Assembly (NCBI GenBank): GCA_023055425.1
Contig: JALGPY010000001.1
Location: 138,471,368 to 138,535,367 of the forward strand
DNA length: 64,000 nucleotides
Direction: 5' to 3'
Source: Linanthus parryae
Lineage: Eukaryota; Streptophyta; Magnoliopsida; Ericales; Polemoniaceae
Below the pieces are notes generated by a model. That model worked only from the letters and a program-made list of their open reading frames with translations, was not told the origin of the DNA and ran no database searches. Below, piece after piece: positions 45,624 to 56,222 of the stretch. The translations under genes and the position numbers were made by a program. Every line of letters begins with the position of its first letter. Position 1 is the stretch's first letter.

Positions 45624-48600
45624 ATGGCGGATAATGCCGGAGACGCTGCCGCCGGAGACGCTGCCGCCGGCGACCTGTGGCCGGTAATGGCTTATTTTTA
45701 GTTTCAATTTGTTTATTTTTGAGTTGAAATACCAGTTAGACTGAATTGTTCCTGACCTATTTCTGAGATTTCTCCGGTGAAATGCGAAGAAGAAGAAGAT
45801 TTGAGAGAAATCAGAAATGTTATCAGTCATAACCCTAGAATGAAGAAGAAAACCCCTTTTATACAAGGGAGGTCTAATACATGAATAACCAAAGGGGGTG
45901 GGGTGGACTACGTTGCACGGAAACGGGTACGGGTACGGGTACGACAAGACACGGAGACGCCGACACGACATTTTTTGAAAAATTGAGAAATGCGGACACG
46001 GGATAAATATATAGTAAAGTCATAAGGCAATACAATAAAGACATTAAAACAATAAGTACAAACAGATCAAAGTATAAATAATTTCAGACACTACAGGTAG
46101 GTCTTCGACTCTTCTCTTCTTTCGTGTTCGCCTCTTCGCGTTTTTCTCTTTGTTTCGCAACCCTGATGAGTATTTGAGATAGTGTGCGACTAGGGTTAAG
46201 GATCTATGTATTGAGAAGATGATACTTGACAGTTTCAGAACAGTCCCTCTAATTTTTAATATATCACAAAACTAACCCTGAGAATTTTTAAAAAATTGCA
46301 GACACGTGTGTCTCCAGTTTAAGATACGCGTGTCTCCCGCGTGTCGGACGGCTAGACATGCCATTTTTTTTTCTATTTTTTGAACCGAAACACCACCTGG
46401 CGTGTCGGAGACATTTCCGCGTGTCGGAGTGTCTGAAACGCGAACCAGAAATATTTGGAGTGTCGGTGCAACATAGGGTGGAAATGAAATTAACGTAAGA
46501 TAGTAACGGCCTAATCCTTGTCAGCTTCCTGGTGACACGGCCGGACCAATCAGAGCGATCCACCTAGCTAGCTGGCATGCCAGCTGAGCAGACCACAGCC
46601 CGCGCCTAGAAAACGACACCGTCCCACTTAGGATTTGAACCTCAACGACAATTAGGAACGAACGGTCCAGGTCATCTCTCTGTTTGAATCCTACGGTTAC
46701 TGCTGCAGCTCATTTCGTTTCATTAGTTTAGCTAAGCTTGCAGTTTAGTCCTACTTATAGGTTACTAGTTTACTTCTGTTTTCACTTTAGTCCTCCTCTC
46801 CTGACAAAGGAACCCCCTTTGAAATTCATGTCCTTTTTAGAGGCAAACACTCTTCCTAGGTAGCCTCAGAGGGTAAGGCATTTGCCCACTGAACCAGCCC
46901 CATGACCACAAGAGCATTGTGCTTCTTAACTAACTTCCTGTCCAAAATGGCTTCAGGAGCAACTAGCAACTGACCTTCGGGACCAGTTCTAGGCAAGACA
47001 GGGGAGCTGAGCAAAGTTTGGCCATGAGCTTTCTTCAGCTTAGATACATGAAAGACTGAGTGAATCTGAGACGCAGCAGGAAGTTGCAGTTGGTAGGCCA
47101 CCTTTCCCACCCTCTGTAACACTGAAAAGGGCCCATAGAACTTAGCAGCTAATTTCTGATTAGACCTGTAGACCACTGATCCTTGCCTATAAGGTTGCAG
47201 CTTGAGAAACACTTGATCACCCACATTAAACTCCCTTTCACTTCTGTGCTTATTAGCATAGTGGCACATCCTCTCTTGAGCTTTAGACTAATTGTGCTTC
47301 AAAATGAGAAGCATTTTCTTTCTTTCCTCAAGAAACTGATCCAACTCAGGGACTCCACTACTGTTGAGGTGGTGAAAGGAAGGTATAGCTGAGGCATAAC
47401 CATATAGAGCTTCAAATGGAGACATCTACAAGCTACTATGGAAAGAAGTATTGTACCAGAATTCAGCTAAAGGAAGCCATTTAGCTCATCTGTAAGGCCT
47501 ATCAGAAGTCACGCATCTGAGATAAGCTTCCAAACACTGATTCAACCTCTCTTTTTGGCCATCAGTCTGAGGATGTATGCAGTGGAATAATGCAACTTAG
47601 TTCCCAGACTTTTGAAGAGTGTGCTCCAGAATTGGCATAGAAAAATGCTATACCTATCACTGACAATGGTCTATGGCAATCCATGAAGCTTGTGAATATT
47701 GTCTAAGAAGACTTGTGCAACATCAGCAGAGTAGGGATGAGTAAGGGCTATGAAGTGGCCATATTTAGAATACCTGTCAACCACCACCAGAATGGAAGTC
47801 TTACCAGCTGTCTTGGGCAACCCTTCTACAAAATCTAAACTGATGTGTATCCATGGCTTGTTTGGCACAGCCAGGAAGAGGCTGTAACAGTCCTGGATAA
47901 GGCACATGCTCCCCTTTCATTCTTTGACAAATGTCACACCCTTGCACCCAGCTCTTAACTTCTTGATGCATTTTAGGCCAAGTGAACACAGTAGCCAATC
48001 TTTTATAGGTACCCCTAATACCTGAATGGCCTCCCACACCACCGCTGTGCATTTCAGCAATAAGAGTACTTCTCAAATTAGTAGTGGTACCCACATAAAT
48101 GCTATGGCCTCTCTTAATCATCCCATCCTGCAAATGCCATTCATCAGGGACCCTCGTACTAACAAATAACTGTGCTATCTTCTGAATAGCCCGCTCATCA
48201 TCTTTATAAGAATGCTACACCTCTTCTATCCATTTTGGTACAACCACAATGACAACATTGCAATGAGACTCTGTCATGACCCTGGAGAGGGCATCAACCA
48301 CCACATTCTCCTTCCCAGTTTTGAAAACAATCTCATAATCCAATCCCATCAACTTGCTCACCAATTTTTGCTGCAGCAGGGTACTAATTGTTGAGAAGTC
48401 CCACATCGGACATTTAAGAAGAAGAAATATAATTAATAAGTTTCCTGGGCTACTCCCCTCATTGCCAATTGGTTTTGAGGTGGAACCTCATGGATTCTTA
48501 CACTAATCTTTTGTTCTAAGAAGAACTTGAGACTATAGTGGTCAGTTCTAACCTGGAACTTGTTTATTTCTAGGTAGGACCTCCACTTAGTCACAACTTG

Positions 48601-51600
48601 CACCACAACAAGTAATTCCTTCTCATATGTTGAATAGCCCAAATGTTTTTCTGCCAAAGCCTTGCTGAAGTAAGCTAAAGGCCTTCTTCTTGCATTAACA
48701 CAGCACCCAATCCATATAGCTAGCATCTGTTTCTAACACAAACATTTTATTGAAGTCGACAGGAGTAGTACTCATAGCTGACCTCAAGGCCTCAAATGCT
48801 AGTTGAGCTTCCTTAGTCTAGTAGAAAGCTCCTTTCTTCAGTAGGGCAGTGAGGGGTCTAGCAATGCCCCCATATTCTTTGACAAATCTCCTGTAATACC
48901 CAGTCAAACCTAGAAACCCCTTCAATCCTTTAAGAGTTTTAGGGACAGGCCATTTCTCCATAGCTATAATTTTAGCAGGATTAGCTCTAACTCCTTCTCC
49001 ATCAATCAAATGCCCCAGGTACTCAATAGTTGTTTGCACAAAAGAGCATTTAGACAACTTAGCATACAACTCATTATACAACATTGTCTCCAAAATGGTG
49101 CTCAAGTGCTGCACATGATCTTGCTCAGTCCTGCTGTAAACTAGAATATCATCAAAGAATACCAACACAAATTTCCTTAGGTAGGGTTTGAACACTTGGT
49201 TCATGAGACTTTGAAATGTGGCTGGGGCATTAGTAAGCCCAAATGGCATTACCATGAACTCATACAACCCCTCATGAGTCCTAAAAGCAGTTTTATGTGT
49301 GTCCTCCTTAGCCATCCTTACTTGATGATACCCAGCTCTAAGGTTCAATTTAGAGAAACAGGTGGCTCCATGTAGCTCATCCAAGAGCTCATCTATGATA
49401 GGAATAGGAAACTTGTTCTTGATAGTGACCTCATTCAACCCCTTTATAATCAACACAAAATCTCCAAGAGCCATCTTTTTTCTTGACAAGAAGAACTGGT
49501 GAGGCAAAAGAGCTAGTACTGTGCTGTATCACCCCTTTTTCTAACATTTCTTTGACCAAATTCTCAATTTCTGTTTTCTGCACATGTGGATATCTATAAG
49601 GCCTGAGACACACTGGTTGTGCCCCCTCTTTGAGTGGAATGTGATGGTCATGGCTCCTGGGAGGAGGTAGCTTCTTAGGCTCCTCAAACACCTTATTGTA
49701 CTTCACTCTAGGGGTATTTCAGTCATTGTCAACTTCTCCTTACTCTTAATGCTATGTAGGTGCCCCACAGTCACTCCACTATTCTGGGAGCAGTAAGAGT
49801 GAATGGCATTGTAGTTAGCTGCCTTAAACTGGCATTCTTCTCTTTGAGCTTTGAACTTTACTGGTTTGCCTTCAATGTGTACAGTCACAGTCATTTCCTT
49901 GAATTCTAGGCTTACTGGACTCACCTCCTTTAGCCACTGTACTCCTAGCACCATATCACAGCCCCCAAGAGGAATAATTCTCATTTCAGTTTCAATCACC
50001 TGTCCTTGCAATTTCAATTTCACTTCTGGGCACACCCCTGAGCTTTCTATCTGATTCCCATTTGCTACTGTAACTCTCATTATGTGGCTAGGTACAGTAA
50101 CACAGTGTACTTTCTGAGCTGTGTCACAATCTATGAAATTGTGAGTGCTCCCTGAGTTAATTAGCACATGTACTCTCTGTTTCCCCACAAACCCTTGTAA
50201 CCTAATGGTTTGAGCACCACTATTGCCAGTAATGGCATGTAATGAAATCTCCATATCAGGTGAAATTGCAGGTTCTTCTGTAGGTAATGCCACTTCCTCT
50301 TGAGTGTCACTAGTCTCACTCTCTGTCACTAACTCCTCTTCTCCAGAAATTAAGAAGAGTTGTGGTTTTTTACATTTGTGCCCAGGTGTGTACTTATCGT
50401 CACAGAAGTAACTTAAATTCTTGGCTCTTCTCTCCTTCATTTCTTCTTGTGTGAGCTTCTTAAAAGGCCAAGAGGTGTTGGTAGTGGGTTTTTTCTCTGC
50501 ATTGCAAGGAGTGTAAAGTTTGAGGGAGGAAGCTTTGGAGCTGTTTTTCATCATTCCACTCACAGTTTGTACTACATTTTGGTGGTGGTGATTGCAGTAT
50601 ATCTCTTGAATTTTTGCCATAGCCTTAGCTTGAGCTAAGCTATTAGGTGCTAGCAGCTGTACCTGGCTTCTAATTTCTAGTTTCAATCCACCAAGGTATG
50701 TTTTCAGAAAATACTTCTCATCAGCCCAGGGAAACAAGGCTTTCACTCTTGGTTTGAGAGAATCAAATTTAGTTTGGAACTCATTAACACTGCCTTTCTG
50801 TTCCAATTTCTGAAATTCAGCCGACACATTTTCATGACCTGGTTCTGAAAATTCTTCACACACCAATTCACAAAATTCACTCCAGGTCATGTTATCTAAT
50901 GACTCAAATTCAACACTAAACCAGCTCTTAGCTTCTCCACTTAAGTTTAGAGGGAATAATATCAATTTTTGCACATCAGATAAGTGGTGGAGCTGAAAAT
51001 ATCTATTAGCCTTCATGATCCAACTAAGAGGAGCTATCCCTGTGAATTTTGGAAACTCAACCTTAGGAATTGGAACTGTAAAGTGAGTAGAGACCCTAGG
51101 TACCTCACTGTAGCCATCTTCATTTTTTGCTGGCACTCTGGAGCTGAATTGAGCTCCATTAGAGTGCACTGGAGCTTTCCTTTGCCTAACAAACTAGCTG
51201 GAGATCTAGTTGCAGAACTGGAAGCTTCCATGCGCTCTTTGTCCTTCTCATTCGCCATTATGTTGATGCTGTTAGCCAATCTCTTCAGCTCTTCTCTAAT
51301 TTCCCCAATTTGATTGAGCTGGACCAATTGGCCATGAATGAGATCCTGACCTTGTTTCAGCTCTTCATATCCTTGCTTGAGCTCCAGTACTGCTCCGTCC
51401 ACGGCATGGAGATGTCCAAGTACACCGTCCATGGTCTCACCATCAACTACCAAATTTTTCTTCCGTTGTCCCATTGCTTCAGAGCTGCAGAGGGAAGGGA
51501 GGCTCTGATACCAATTTGTCAGGAATTGATTCCTGACCTAATTCGGAGATTTCTCCGATGAAATGCGAAGAAGAAGAAGATTTGAGAGAAATCAGAGAGA

Positions 51601-52547
51601 GAAATTAGAAATGTTATCATTCATAACCCTAGAAATGAAGAAGAAAACCCCTTTTATATATGGGAGGTCTAATACATGAATAACCAAACAAGGGGGGTGG
51701 AAATGAAATTAACGAAAGATAGTAACGGCCTAATCCTTGTCAGCTTCCTGGTGACACAGCCGGATCAATCAGAGCCAGCTGGCATGCCAGCTGAGCAGAC
51801 CACAGCCCGCGCCTAGCAAACGACACCGTCCCACTTAGGATTTGAACCTCAACGGCAATTAGGAACGAACGGTCCAGATCATCCTTCCGTTTGAATCCTA
51901 CGGTTACTGCTGCAGCTCATTTCGTGTCTTTAGTTTAGCTAAGCTTGCAGTTTAGTCCTACTTATAGGTCACTAGTTTACTTCTGCTTTCACTTTAGTCC
52001 TCCTCTCCTGACAGACACAAGCTTAGAACTCGCACACAACGTTCATGGCAATTGTGTTTTTTTGATTATTTTCTCTCATTTGATCTACATTCTTCAGTTC
52101 TCTGTTCTTTTATCAGTCTCGTTTGTTTTCACTCAATTTTTTTACCTAACTAATCTTCAACATTCCCTTCTATAAGTAACGGATGGCCGGGTTCAGTTGA
52201 AGTGGGAAGCAAAAGAAGTAGGATAATATGACTGTGTTAGTAACTGTATATTCGTGTTTTGATTCTAGGATTTCCCAGAGCTGGGTTATGCACATTGGCA
52301 TGCACTAGTTCACATTCAGGTTAGTTTGGCTACTTCTATAGTTTTTCAAAATACTTAAATCTTTGGAATGTCTCGACTGAATTAAGACTTTGTTTCTACA
52401 GCATCCGCTCTACTTGCAGCAGGCGGTAATCTTTCTTCCAGAAATGTCTTATGTTTTATTTTATGTGAATAATTATTTTTTCTATCTTTGCATGACTCTC
52501 ATTTCTGTATTTTCAGCTTGATGCTATCAACGCCGCATTGCTCAACG
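45624..52547 (+). CDS. Unrecognised plus-strand gene, first four coding exons, 3' part not found
   Basis: The exons are 45624-45683, 52269-52319, 52402-52425 and 52517-52547, each with GT donors and AG acceptors in the right places and a continuous frame. They give [20 protein letters not shown], then [25 protein letters not shown] and [10 protein letters not shown] with one base over. Exon 3 is a 24-base micro-exon. The N-terminus has a tandem GDAAA repeat. A 6.3-kb Gypsy element fills intron 1. I could not place later exons; a LINE insertion at 53.9 kb may have ended the gene. The family is unknown to me, and the gene could be a relic. Confidence 0.55.
45742..46806 (-). repeat. 3' LTR of the chromovirus, split by a nested element
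   Basis: It matches 51517-52013 (gcgaagaagaagaagatttg, ggatttgaacctcaacg) except for the 567-base insertion at 45909. Its first bases no longer match the TGTCAGGAATT start. Confidence 0.88.
45909..46475. mobile_element. hAT-like element nested in the LTR
   Basis: The ends TACGTTGCACGGAAAC and GTGTCGGTGCAACATA are inverted repeats with few mismatches. Flanks gggtggac (45901-45908) and gggtggaa (46476-46483) form an 8-base TSD with one mismatch, and the intact LTR copy has a single gggtggaa at this site. The interior has gggtacgggtacgggtacg and many gtgtcgg phrases. It has no coding capacity. Confidence 0.82.
46813..46820 (-). promoter_or_regulatory. Polypurine tract of the chromovirus
   Basis: The minus strand reads AAAGGGGG a few bases before the TGTCAGGAG start of the 3' LTR. 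Confidence 0.7.
46824..47269 (-). pseudogene. Integrase C-terminus with chromodomain
   Basis: The sequence [19 protein letters not shown] and [20 protein letters not shown] is the GPY/F module. [19 protein letters not shown] and [13 protein letters not shown] is the chromodomain, which steers insertion to heterochromatin. A TAG replaces the Trp expected after PSEAT, ending the frame early. Confidence 0.88.
47270..48133 (-). pseudogene. Integrase zinc-binding and catalytic core, frameshifted
   Basis: The HHCC domain is intact ([28 protein letters not shown]). The core has [17 protein letters not shown] and [12 protein letters not shown] in another frame, then a SDR-type segment with further shifts. 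The region around 47400-47650, which should hold the last catalytic residues, is broken. Confidence 0.85.
48215..48726 (-). pseudogene. RNase H domain, split by a TRIM LTR
   Basis: The motifs [39 protein letters not shown] and [18 protein letters not shown] are followed, beyond the insertion, by [20 protein letters not shown] and VVDALSR. This is the Gypsy RNase H and its connection. Confidence 0.87.
48389..48502. mobile_element. TRIM-type mini solo LTR, 114 bases
   Basis: It runs from TGTTGAGAAGTCCCACATCG to GGATTCTTACA with TG/CA ends and a perfect 5-base TSD, ctaat, at 48384-48388 and 48503-48507. The sequence is of a type widespread in plant genomes. Removing it and one TSD copy rejoins the RNase H reading. 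Confidence 0.9.
48818..49706 (-). pseudogene. Gypsy reverse transcriptase, one frameshift, altered motif A
   Basis: The N-terminal part has [20 protein letters not shown]. An extra G near 49440 shifts the frame, and the rest reads on from [18 protein letters not shown]. Motif A is [13 protein letters not shown], with Asn where the catalytic Asp belongs. The FDDILVYS motif is intact. This copy would be inactive on residue grounds alone. Confidence 0.9.
49703..51474 (-). pseudogene. Gypsy gag and protease, one frameshift, altered protease site
   Basis: The N-terminal frame starts [15 protein letters not shown] at 51474 and shifts near 51170 into a 488-residue frame. That has the gag core ([15 protein letters not shown]), a zinc-knuckle remnant [16 protein letters not shown] (first Cys now Ser) and protease [15 protein letters not shown], where the catalytic Asp of DSG is Asn. 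The frame ends at a stop just before reverse transcriptase. Confidence 0.9.
51501..51515 (-). promoter_or_regulatory. Primer-binding site of the chromovirus (tRNA-Met)
   Basis: The minus strand reads TTGGTATCAGAGCC directly after the 5' LTR, complementary to the initiator tRNA-Met 3' end. Confidence 0.9.
51517..52013 (-). repeat. 5' LTR of the chromovirus
   Basis: It is bounded by TGTCAGGA and TCCTGACA, an inverted terminal pair, and is 497 bases long. It is the uninterrupted copy used to define the nested element in the other LTR. Confidence 0.92.
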
Positions 52548-53880
52548 GTGAGTTCATTTTCTTCCATCTATGCATATTCATTTCTAATCCACACTCACTA
52601 GTTCGAGGTTGTTTTCTTTCTTGTTGTGGGGGAAGTGATTAGAAGTGCCTCACCGAACCTGTCGTGCTGTGGCAAAAAATGAGATATAGAAATCTTGAAT
52701 TTTGTGCCTTTTTTGTGCTCCTCCAGTTCTGGGCTCCAATCTTCATATTTCTATCTTGAAACATGAAATGTGAGTGAAACAAAGTAATGAACTTGCAAGC
52801 TTCGGTTAATTGTCATCTAAAAAAACTTCACCTAATTGCAATATGAGCATAAACATGAACATTGAGTTACTGGTTTTTAAGAACTTCTGGAGGGCCATCT
52901 CGACAATTTGGAAGCACCTCTCATGCTAAATGCCAATTGCCAACTCCTGATTCCCGTCTGTTTTAGCTTGTTCGTCTGTTCTACCTGGAGAAGTCAAAAC
53001 CTTGAAGTTACATACGTTTAACTAGAAATCTGATAGTCTGAGGAAGCATGCTCTATATTTGTGTCTGAAACGGGCCAATAGGACCAATAATGACGTAAAT
53101 GAGTTCTCTGTGTCACCCGTGAAAGTGGTTAAACCTGATTTATAAACTAAAAGGCTTTAACTACGGAATAGTTCAATGGTGAAAGAGAATACAAAATCAG
53201 GCCACATCAATTAATGGAAAGCATAGAAGTGAAGGATTGTGGAGCTTCCTTGCTCTCCCAATTTATAAGTATGAGGCAGGCACATTACTCAAGTAATATC
53301 TTGGACTCAGATTGGATAGGAGAAACATTGAAGTCTCTTTTGGTCATTCCCTAGCCAAATCGGGTAGACAATCAGGATTGGTAACCTGGAAAAATATATG
53401 CCCTGCCCTCAGTAGAGACTGCGAGCAAGGCATTTTGCAGTTTATATAATCCTCTAGCGGCAAAATTAATCTAAGGAAGATAAGTTTCCTCTTGCCAGAG
53501 ACACAGTTGTGAATTAAGATGCTCTACCTGTCAATGTTCCTTTCTACTCTTGTTTACTTCTCTGTACTTCTGTGAATGGAACTCTACCAGTGTTAGTCAA
53601 GTAAATTTGCCTTTCTGTTTTTACGTGTTGCATGTTAGAATTGCATAAGTTCCTTGTAAGTTCCTTGTAAGTTCCTTTAATACATAGATGAAGCTTATTG
53701 TTTTATAATATGTGGCAACTTTTTGGTGACGCGATGACATGTTAGAATTGCATAAGCTTTTTCTTTTATTTTGGATGGAGACAATAGTAAGATTGAATTG
53801 AGTAATAAGATACCGTGCTGTGATGTTTGATGGCCCACAAACCCTTGTGTCTGGGATGGTATGAAAAAACTATAAGCGGA
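52548..53880 (+). other. Downstream sequence of the plus-strand gene, exons not resolved
   Basis: The stretch is AT-rich and intron-like. A 19-base direct repeat catgttagaattgcataag lies at 53631 and 53738, with a tandem gttccttgtaa beside the first copy. No convincing further exon was found. Confidence 0.35.
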
Positions 53881-53881
53881 A

Positions 53882-55505
53882 GACTTTTTTTTTGTCCAAA
53901 AAAATATATTTAGAAAACTCAAACCACATTACAAGAATCTTTGGCTAAAACCAAAGTGAAGTCTGGGCTGCTAAGAACCTCACTACCATCAGAACTACAT
54001 TTATGCAACTTTCTAGCTAAGAAATCAGCTGATCTATTAGCTGTTCTATAAATCCAATTGAACTGTAAATCGTTTTGCTCACCCAGACCTTGAATGTCTT
54101 GAATAATGTTAGCAATTTCCCACTTTGTTGGAGTTTTCTTCTGCAAAATATCCACCAACAATTTGCAGTCACCTTCAAATATCATCATCTGAGCCATTTC
54201 TCTGTTTTGGAGCACAGCTTCTCTCCAAGCTTTAGCTTCTGCAGAAAGAGCTGAATTAGCCAAATCTGACATCCAGCCACTGTCAACCATAACCCCTCTA
54301 CAATTTCTCACAATCCAGCTACCAGTCATTCTACAATCTTTCTTGTCCCAGCAAGCATCTATATTGCATTTGAGAAAAGCACTATGAGGAGGTTGCCACT
54401 CCCTAGCAGTGTCTTCATTCAAAGTAGCATCTTCTAAACCCAGATTGAGAGAGGGAGACTTCTGGATAGTACTATAAACATCTGCCATGGCTTTCTCAAC
54501 AAATTGGACAACTGTTCTGGGTGAAACTGCTTTTTGTTCAAATATGAAAGCATTCCTTGACTTCCAGATTCCCCAGCAAGTCAAAATCAGTTTCTCAAAC
54601 ATAAAACTCACTCCTTTAAACTTTGCCAACATACTCCACATATTAAACTGCCATCTTTGAAAGGGTTCCTCCAAATTTGGCTCTGCAGGAACTGGGTAGC
54701 CAATACTGAGCCATATAGGCCTAGTCCAAGAGCATTTCAGAAATAAATGATAGTCATCATCCACTTCCTTCTGACAAATTTGACATTTAGAGAACATAGA
54801 ACATTGTCTTTTGTAAAGATTCTTTTGAGTGGCTAGAGCTTTGTTGCTCACTCTCCACCAGAACAACTTGACTTTTGGAGGAAGACAAGAAGTCCAGCAA
54901 TCCCTCCAAAACTCTTTTGAAAAATAAAAAGAAGAAGAGCCTGCATCAGTCTTGTACTCTTGGAAACCAGCTACACCTTGAAGAGCTGCTTTTTCAAAAA
55001 TAGTTTTTGCAATTTTTGATCCTGTTCTTACAGTATAATCTCCTACAGAAGTAGCTGCCCAGAACACCTTATCCAGGGAATTAAACCAAGAAAGGGGAAT
55101 AGCTAAAATTGCATTTGCAATCTCTTACTGAAGTAGTTGTTAATCAAATTAAGCTTCCACCTTTTAGTATGAATATTGATCAACTCACTAACCTTAGTGA
55201 ATCTGGGCTGGTGAACAGTTTTTGGGATTTTTCCTCCACAAAGCCCTGGAACCCATCTGTCTTCATAAATGTTAATGTTTCTTCCATCTCCCACCTTCCA
55301 GCAAATGCCTTCTTGAATCACTTTCAAACCAGCATGCAAGCTTTGCCAAGTCCAAGAAGAATGCTTCCCTTTCTTTGCTTGAAGAATATTTGTATTATGG
55401 AAATACTTAGCTTTTAAGAGAGTAGCACATAAAGAATTGGGGAATTGTAAGAATCTCCAGCAGCTCTTGGCAAAACATTCAATGCTGCACATGTTTTTTC
55501 GATTT
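53882..55505 (-). mobile_element. 5'-truncated LINE, 3' end portion
   Basis: Only the region after reverse transcriptase survives, ending at 53882 with a short A-rich tail on the minus strand. 5' truncation is the usual outcome of LINE insertion. No TSD was identified. Confidence 0.85.
53919..55492 (-). pseudogene. LINE ORF2 C-terminus: zf-RVT and RNase H domains
   Basis: The first frame (55103-55492) has WKVGDGRNINIYEDRWVPG, the connection region. After a frame change a 382-residue frame holds the zinc-binding segment (LPPKVKLFWWRVSNKALAT, CQICQKEVDDDYHLFLKC) and an RNase H domain with LKCNIDACWDKKD, SAEAKAWREAV, FEGDCKLLVDIL and ANRSADFLARKLH. The acidic residues of RNase H are all present, so this insertion looks fairly young. 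Confidence 0.88.
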
Positions 55506-56034
55506 AACCAATTTTAATGAAACACATTTAGGAACATGTTCTGGGGATGTATAACATTCGTCACTCCGGTTTGGATGATTACAGTAGCTAACTTTAATGA
55601 ACTTTGTTACAAATAGTACCCCTTGACTGAAAGAATCTTTAGTCAAGACACCGATTTGTGATGTAAGATGATTTCATCATCATTTGGACCATTTGCCTTC
55701 CATAAATGCAAACAATATTTGTTCATATGTTATAGCATGACCCCAACTTCACTGAATATTTAGTGAAAGATCCCTTATTTATTGTATCCTCTCTCTTCTA
55801 CTGGAGCCATTTGCAGAAATGGCAACTCTTAGATCTTAAACTCAACCTATCACCACTACCACCACCTCTCACAACAGCAACTCAACCTTCTCTCCTTCTC
55901 TGTAGCCGCATACCCCAACATTAGGTAAATCAACAGGTAAATTGAGGGGAGCTATCAACCAAACCACCATACCACCAACCGTCCTTTCCACAACAAACCA
56001 TCTTGAATCTTAGACCTCAGGGGAGTACAAATTG

Positions 56035-56035
<1 letters not shown>

Positions 56036-56066
<31 letters not shown>

Positions 56067-56101
56067 CCATATGTGTGTTTGTGTGTGTGTGTGTGTGTGT
56101 G
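56036..56101. repeat. Compound microsatellite (AT)n-(AC)n-(GT)n
   Basis: AT, AC and then GT runs around ccatatgtgtg make the array self-complementary. Confidence 0.95.
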
Positions 56102-56160
56102 GCAACCTTTGAGAGGCATGTAGGTGTTATTTTCTGACGCTTGCTGTCGAGAGGCATGTT

Positions 56161-56222
56161 GGTATAATAATCATAATAATAATAATAATAATAATACTAG
56201 TTAGTATTATTATTATTATTTG
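56161..56222. repeat. (AAT)n-(ATT)n inverted microsatellite
   Basis: AAT repeats and ATT repeats meet at actagttagt and could fold as a hairpin. Confidence 0.9.

Larger units (their letters stand above)
45742..52013 (-). mobile_element. Chromovirus Gypsy LTR retrotransposon in intron 1 of the plus-strand gene
   Basis: Minus-strand order: 5' LTR (51517-52013), tRNA-Met primer-binding site, gag, protease, reverse transcriptase, RNase H, integrase, chromodomain, polypurine tract, 3' LTR (45742-46806). The chromodomain and the gag motif [11 protein letters not shown] place it with chromoviruses, Reina-like by my judgement. All domains are present but carry frameshifts, stops and changed active-site residues. 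The TSD is not clear because the left terminus is worn. Two smaller elements are nested in it. Confidence 0.93.
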
